DNA of 64,000 bases from Salinibacterium sp. (GTDB lineage: Bacteria; Actinomycetota; Actinomycetes; Actinomycetales; Microbacteriaceae). Location: NCBI GenBank assembly GCA_025351795.1, contig JANXVG010000036.1:1-64000 (forward strand), read 5' to 3'. Below the pieces are notes generated by a model. It was not told where the DNA came from, made no database searches, and saw only the letters and a list, made by a program, of their open reading frames with translations. This document shows positions 59,272-64,000 of the stretch, in pieces (position 1 is the stretch's first letter; each line of letters opens with the position of its first letter). Position numbers and translations under genes: made by a program.

Positions 59272-60441
59272 ATGGACTCCGCCTGGCTGGTGCCCGTGAC
59301 GCTGGTCTTCGGCGTACTCGTCGGGGCTGGCATCGTCACGATCGTGGTGATTGCCGCGCGCCGGGGTCGGCGCGCGGTGGAGGTCGTGAGTTCGGGAGTT
59401 CCGGATGGCGTCGACCAGGTGATCGAAGCACTCGAGTCTGCCGGGATCGTACTCGATCCGTCAAACAACGTCGTCAAGGCGAGCCCAGGTGCCATGGCCT
59501 TCGGCCTGGTGTGGAACCAGGCGCTTGTGCATCCCGAGCTCGTGAGTCTGGTTGACCGCGTGCGCCGCAACGGCGATCCGATCACCGAGGAACTCACGCT
59601 AGCGCGCGGCCCGTTTGGAGATGCGAACATCTATCTTTCGGTGCGTGTCGCCCGCCTGGGTGCACGCTATATTCTGCTGCTCGCCGAGGACCGCACGGAG
59701 TCGTACCGCCTCGAAGAGGTTCGTCGCGATTTCATCGCCAATATCAGTCACGAACTCAAGACACCGATCGGGGCGGTCGGGCTTCTCGCCGAAGCACTTG
59801 TCAGCGCCTCGGCTGAACCCGATCAGGTTAAGCGATTTGCCAAGCGGCTCACCAAGGAGTCTGAGCGACTGGCACGCATTACCCAGGAGATCATCGAACT
59901 GTCTCGGCTCCAGGCGACGGATGCCCTCACGAAGGCGGACCTGGTCGATGTCGATCACGTGGTGGCCATCGCGATCGATCAGAACCGGGTGGCCGCCGAC
60001 TCGCGCAAGGTTCACCTGGTGGGCGGAGGGGATGCTGGCGCCGAGGTCTACGGTGACGAAACTCTTCTCGTGACGGCGCTGCACAATCTGGTGGCGAACG
60101 CGATCCAGTACTCGCCGAAGGGATCCCGTGTCGGCATCGGTGTGAGCAATTCACATGGCATCGTTGAGATAGCGGTCACTGACCAAGGCGTCGGTATTGA
60201 GGAGGAGGAGGTGGACCGGGTGTTCGAACGGTTCTTCCGTACCGACCCGGCCCGATCCCGACACACCGGTGGCTCTGGGCTCGGCCTCAGTATTGTCAAG
60301 CACGTCGTGCAAAACCATGGCGGCGACATTCGGGTATGGTCTCAACCTGGCAACGGGTCCACTTTTACCATCCGCCTCCCTGAGGCATCCCACGCGACCG
60401 CTGTGTCGCTCACGCCAGAAACCCTCGGAGAAGCATCGTGA
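59272..60441 (+). CDS. senX3: Sensor histidine kinase (SenX3-like)
   Basis: FIANISHELKTPIGAVGLLAEAL...NLVANAIQYSPKG...FFRTDPARSRHTGGSGLGLSIVKHVVQNHGG. Confidence 0.93.
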   Translation: MDSAWLVPVTLVFGVLVGAGIVTIVVIAARRGRRAVEVVSSGVPDGVDQVIEALESAGIVLDPSNNVVKASPGAMAFGLVWNQALVHPELVSLVDRVRRNGDPITEELTLARGPFGDANIYLSVRVARLGARYILLLAEDRTESYRLEEVRRDFIANISHELKTPIGAVGLLAEALVSASAEPDQVKRFAKRLTKESERLARITQEIIELSRLQATDALTKADLVDVDHVVAIAIDQNRVAADSRKVHLVGGGDAGAEVYGDETLLVTALHNLVANAIQYSPKGSRVGIGVSNSHGIVEIAVTDQGVGIEEEEVDRVFERFFRTDPARSRHTGGSGLGLSIVKHVVQNHGGDIRVWSQPGNGSTFTIRLPEASHATAVSLTPETLGEAS

Positions 60442-61118
60442 CTCGTATCCTTATCGTCGAAGACGAAGCGTCTCTGAGCGAACCGCTCGCCTACCTGCTT
60501 GGGCGGGAAGGGTATGAGACGAAGATCGCCGCTGACGGGCTGGCCGCGATCGCCGAGTTTGATCGGAAGGGTGCCGACCTGGTGCTCCTCGACCTCATGC
60601 TGCCCGGCCTTTCCGGTACCGAGGTGTGTCGTGAGTTGCGCACTCGTTCGACCGTGCCGATCATCATGCTCACGGCGAAGGATAGCGAAGTAGACATCGT
60701 GGTGGGCCTCGAGCTGGGTGCGGATGACTACGTCACGAAGCCCTATTCGACGCGCGAACTGCTCGCCCGCATCCGCGCCGTGCTGCGCCGCCGGATTGAC
60801 TCGGATGACGATTCCGAGGGGGTACTGGAGGCCGGCGACGTGCGCATGGACCTCGAGCGCCACACGGTGAGCGTGGACGGCATACCGACCGCGATGCCGC
60901 TGAAGGAGTTTGAGCTGCTTGAGATGTTTCTGCGCAACTCCGGCCGTGTACTCACTCGTGGCCAGTTGATCGATCGGGTTTGGGGTGCCGACTACTTCGG
61001 TGACACTAAGACACTCGACGTGCACATCAAGCGTATCCGCTCGAAGATCGAGAAGACGCCGTCAGATCCCATGATGCTCGTGACGGTGCGCGGGCTGGGC
61101 TATCGCTTCGAGGCGTAG
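60438..61118 (+). CDS. regX3: OmpR-family response regulator (RegX3-like)
   Basis: ILIVEDEASLSEPLAYLLGREGYE...LVLLDLMLPGLSG...LGADDYVTKPYSTRELLARIRAVLRR; winged helix C-term. Confidence 0.94.
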   Translation: MTRILIVEDEASLSEPLAYLLGREGYETKIAADGLAAIAEFDRKGADLVLLDLMLPGLSGTEVCRELRTRSTVPIIMLTAKDSEVDIVVGLELGADDYVTKPYSTRELLARIRAVLRRRIDSDDDSEGVLEAGDVRMDLERHTVSVDGIPTAMPLKEFELLEMFLRNSGRVLTRGQLIDRVWGADYFGDTKTLDVHIKRIRSKIEKTPSDPMMLVTVRGLGYRFEA

Positions 61119-61143
61119 ACGCGGCCGATCGCTTGCGCTCGAC

Positions 61144-61689
61144 TTACGGCGCGTGCGTCGGGGTTGCGGCTGCGCTGGGCGTGCCAACCGGGGTCGATCG
61201 CGGGATGTCTGGCGCCACGAGGTTTTTGTACTCGGGCAGCGAGCCGTCGAGCACGGGCACAAGAGCAGTCTGGCCGGTCTCATTGCCATATTGCACGAAG
61301 ACGGGCAGCAGACCGCCAGCTTTGACGCCGGTACCGATGAGAATCAACTGGCTGCTCGGGTCTTTCGGGTCGTACCCGACGTTGGCGAGCATGCCTTTGC
61401 CGACGACGACGTTTTTCGTCTGCTGCACCACGTTGACACCGTAACCAAAGTTGACCTGCACTGCCTGGTCGCTGCCATTGACGATTGTGAGAATCAGACT
61501 GACGGCGCGGCCGTCTGCTCCAACTAGCGCGATGGCGTTGCGAATCTTGACCTTGCCAACGGTGAGGTTGACCCCGTCGCTTGCGTCATATTGTCGCGTG
61601 GTTTGCTGCACGGCGAAGAATGTGCAGCCAGCGGTGCCCAGTACGAGCGCCCCAGCAACGATGACGGATGCCGCGGCGCGTGCAATCAC
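61144..61689 (-). CDS. Secreted lipoprotein, hypothetical
   Basis: Signal peptide with lipobox VLGTAGC; T/P-rich C-terminus. Confidence 0.75.
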   Translation of the reverse strand: MIARAAASVIVAGALVLGTAGCTFFAVQQTTRQYDASDGVNLTVGKVKIRNAIALVGADGRAVSLILTIVNGSDQAVQVNFGYGVNVVQQTKNVVVGKGMLANVGYDPKDPSSQLILIGTGVKAGGLLPVFVQYGNETGQTALVPVLDGSLPEYKNLVAPDIPRSTPVGTPSAAATPTHAP

Positions 61690-61755
61690 GGAGCCCTCCA
61701 GAACCGAAAACGAACAGTGTGACCAGCTTATCGACCACGGCGCTTCTGCGTCGGC

Positions 61756-61773
61756 TTAGGTAAGCCTTACTAA
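61756..61773. promoter_or_regulatory. Iron-box-like (DtxR/IdeR-like) palindrome upstream of carD
   Basis: TTAGGTAAGCCTTACTAA resembles TTAGGTTAGCCTAACCTAA, next to candidate -10 TAAACT. Confidence 0.35.
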
Positions 61774-61818
61774 GAGTTCGCTGTGGTAAACTTGTGGTCT
61801 CTGAAAGGACCCCCATAC

Positions 61819-62301
61819 ATGTTGTTTGAGGTTGGCGAGACTGTCGTATATCCCCACCACGGCGCTGCCACCATCACCGAGGTGAAGAAGCGCACCGTCC
61901 GTGGTGAAGAAAAACTGTACCTAAAGCTCAATGTGACCCAGGGCGACCTCACGATCGAGGTTCCCGCAGAAAACGTCGACCTGGTGGGCGTTCGTGACGT
62001 TATCGGCCGTGAGGGGCTCGATAAGGTTTTCGAGGTATTGCGTGCTCCGTTCACAGAGGAACCGACCAACTGGTCGCGTCGCTACAAGGCCAACCTCGAG
62101 AAGCTCGCATCCGGCGACGTCATTAAGGTGTCTGAGGTCGTGCGCGATCTGTGGCGCCGTGACCAAGACCGTGGCCTATCCGCAGGCGAGAAGCGCATGC
62201 TCGCGAAGGCACGCCAGATTCTGATCTCCGAGCTCGCGCTCGCTGAGAAGACTGACGAAGAGAAGGCATCGAACGTGCTCGACGAGGTTCTGGCCTCCTA
62301 G
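61819..62301 (+). CDS. carD: CarD family transcriptional regulator
   Basis: [39 protein letters not shown]; 160 aa. Confidence 0.96.
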   Translation: MLFEVGETVVYPHHGAATITEVKKRTVRGEEKLYLKLNVTQGDLTIEVPAENVDLVGVRDVIGREGLDKVFEVLRAPFTEEPTNWSRRYKANLEKLASGDVIKVSEVVRDLWRRDQDRGLSAGEKRMLAKARQILISELALAEKTDEEKASNVLDEVLAS

Positions 62302-62327
62302 GTCCGTGATCGACTCCGTCGAGAAAG

Positions 62328-62367
62328 GCCCGCTAGTCGAGCCACTTACCTGCCCGGTAGTCGAGCC
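62328..62367. repeat. 16-bp direct repeat between carD and ispDF
   Basis: GCCCGCTAGTCGAGCC (62328-62343) and GCCCGGTAGTCGAGCC (62352-62367). Confidence 0.7.
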
Positions 62368-62397
62368 GGTCACCGGCCGGCTGATCGGGCAACGATC

Positions 62398-63606
62398 ATG
62401 ACGTCGGAGCACGAGCCGACGGTCGCCGTGATCGTCGTCGCTGCCGGTACCGGCAGCCGTCTTAGCGCGCGCGCGCCTAAGGCGTTCGTTTCGATCGCCG
62501 GCCGCACCATCCTTGAGCGTGCACTCGACCCGGTGTTTGCGATGGTCGTGCCCACGCAGGTAATCGTGGTCGTGCCGGCCGAGCGCCTTGCCGAGGCTGA
62601 ACGGCTGGTTCAGGGAACCGGAGCATGGGTGGTGGCTGGTGGGTCGACTCGACAGGCTTCAGTGGCAGCCGGTGTCGCCGCGATCACCCCGCAGATCGAG
62701 ACGGTGCTCGTGCACGATTCGGCGCGAGCGCTCACTCCTGCCTGGCTCTTCGACTCCGTCGTTGCGGCGGTTGCCGCGACCAATGGTGGCGTGGTGCCCG
62801 GCCTTGATGTAACAGACACCATCAAAGAAGTGGACCCAGCAGCAGAAGTACTGTCCACGCTCGACCGTTCGCGCTTGACGGCTGTCCAGACGCCTCAAGG
62901 GTTTCCTCGTGCGGCTCTCACTGCAGCGTATGCCGTGGCGACCGTTGAGCACACGGATGATGCCGCGCTGTTCGCGGCGGCAGGGCACGCGGTCACGGTC
63001 GTTCCTGGTGACCCACGCGCGTTTAAGATCACCACTCCGTGGGATCTACGGCGAGCTGAGTCGCTGGTTGCCGAAGTGATTCCTAGCGAACTCAACGCGC
63101 GCGTCGCGGGATCGCTGCATGATTCGAACGGCTTCGGCATGCGTACGGGCATCGGGGTCGACGTGCACGCGTATGACGACGCGAGACCACTCTGGCTCGG
63201 CGACGTCTACTGGCCAGATGAGGTCGGGCTCGCCGGTCACTCAGACGGCGACGCGGTCTGTCATGCGCTCTGCGACGCACTTCTGTCGGCTGCAGGACTC
63301 GGAGACATCGGTGGGCGGTTCGGTACCTCGGATCCGCGCTTTGACGGTGCCCACGGAGCCGTGTTCATCCGGGAGACGATCGCGCTCGTCACCGGCGCGG
63401 GATTCACGATCGGCAACATTGCCGTGCAACTCGTCGCCGATCATCCGAAACTTGCCGAGCGCCGCATGGAGGTTGAAAACCACCTGACCGACCTCGTTGG
63501 CGCCCCGGTGAGCGTATCGGCTACTACATCAGACGGCCTCGGTTTCACCGGCAAGGGGGAAGGGGTCGCGGCGATCGCGACCGCGCTGATCCATCACCAT
63601 CGGTAG
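62398..63606 (+). CDS. ispDF: Bifunctional IspD/IspF
   Basis: IspD: VAVIVVAAGTGSRLSARAPKAFVSIAGRTILERAL...VQTPQGFPR; IspF: RTGIGVDVHAYDDARPLWLGDVYWPDEVGLAGHSDGDAVCHALCDALL...TTSDGLGFTGKGEG, one continuous frame. Confidence 0.95.
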   Translation: MTSEHEPTVAVIVVAAGTGSRLSARAPKAFVSIAGRTILERALDPVFAMVVPTQVIVVVPAERLAEAERLVQGTGAWVVAGGSTRQASVAAGVAAITPQIETVLVHDSARALTPAWLFDSVVAAVAATNGGVVPGLDVTDTIKEVDPAAEVLSTLDRSRLTAVQTPQGFPRAALTAAYAVATVEHTDDAALFAAAGHAVTVVPGDPRAFKITTPWDLRRAESLVAEVIPSELNARVAGSLHDSNGFGMRTGIGVDVHAYDDARPLWLGDVYWPDEVGLAGHSDGDAVCHALCDALLSAAGLGDIGGRFGTSDPRFDGAHGAVFIRETIALVTGAGFTIGNIAVQLVADHPKLAERRMEVENHLTDLVGAPVSVSATTSDGLGFTGKGEGVAAIATALIHHHR

Positions 63607-63679
63607 CCGCCCGCGACCGGCTGGCGGCAGCCGTGCGCGATCCACCCGCAGCACGCGCCGCTCTCGCTAAACTTGCCCG

Positions 63680-64000
63680 GTGACTGTGCGCCTCTACGAC
63701 TCCAAGGCCCAGGCCGTGACCGACTTCGTTGCCATCGAAGACGGCAAGGTCGGCCTGTACGTCTGCGGACCCACGGTACAGTCGTCGCCCCACATCGGCC
63801 ATCTGCGCTCAGCCCTCGTCTACGATCTGTGGCACCGTTGGTTCAACTATCGCGGTTTCGACGTCAGCCTCGTGCGCAATGTCACAGACATCGATGACAA
63901 GATTCTGGCCTCCGCAGCTGGCGGCACCGAGCAATGGTGGGCGCTCGCATACCGGGTGGAACTCGAATTTACTGCCGCTTATCAGGCGCTCGGTATTCTC
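63680..64000 (+). CDS. cysS: Cysteine--tRNA ligase, 5' part (runs off window)
   Basis: VTVRLYDSKAQAVTDF...VGLYVCGPTVQSSPHIGHLRSALVYDLWHRWFNYRGFDVSLVRNVTDIDDKIL. Confidence 0.95.
   Translation, partial: MTVRLYDSKAQAVTDFVAIEDGKVGLYVCGPTVQSSPHIGHLRSALVYDLWHRWFNYRGFDVSLVRNVTDIDDKILASAAGGTEQWWALAYRVELEFTAAYQALGIL

Noticed and set aside
62461-62481. CTTAGCGCGCGCGCGCCTAAG alternating CG palindrome (Z-DNA-prone)
   Set aside because: Lies inside the ispD coding region (LSARAPK), explained by Arg/Ala codons; no independent support for a regulatory role.
1-64000. CRISPR array, transposase, integrase, prophage or rRNA
   Set aside because: Looked for regularly spaced repeats, IS transposase motifs, integrase and phage structural signatures; none recognised.

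Overview
High-GC actinobacterial chromosomal window; gene content and order resemble Microbacteriaceae, but that placement is inferred without a database search. Most of it is core metabolism in compact operons: sucCD; an IclR-glpF-dhaKLM block with a DhaM-HPr-EI fusion; purNH; a heterodimeric ABC exporter; icd; a ROK-regulated amino-sugar block (ABC importer, ROK kinase, nagB, nagA, and a distal GH20 hexosaminidase); glyA-folD preceded by a clear ZTP (pfl) riboswitch; galKT / DeoR / galM; pstSCAB-NUDIX-ppk-mshD and phoU-senX3-regX3-carD; an ispDF fusion; and the 5' end of cysS. One tRNA-Lys is present. Non-core observations: a DUF559/AbiEi-like nuclease gene bracketed by two ~87-bp palindromic elements sharing CTTCCGAAATGACGGA/TCCGTCATTTCGGAAG arms (the best candidate for an undescribed element); matching palindromes upstream of icd and sucC; candidate operators for the ROK, IclR and DeoR regulators; a PHO box upstream of pstS; an iron-box-like palindrome before carD; decayed genes (Pr6Pr-type, ferredoxin-reductase-type, aldo/keto reductase N-terminus); and several intergenic repeats or hairpins. 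No CRISPR array, transposase or prophage was recognised.
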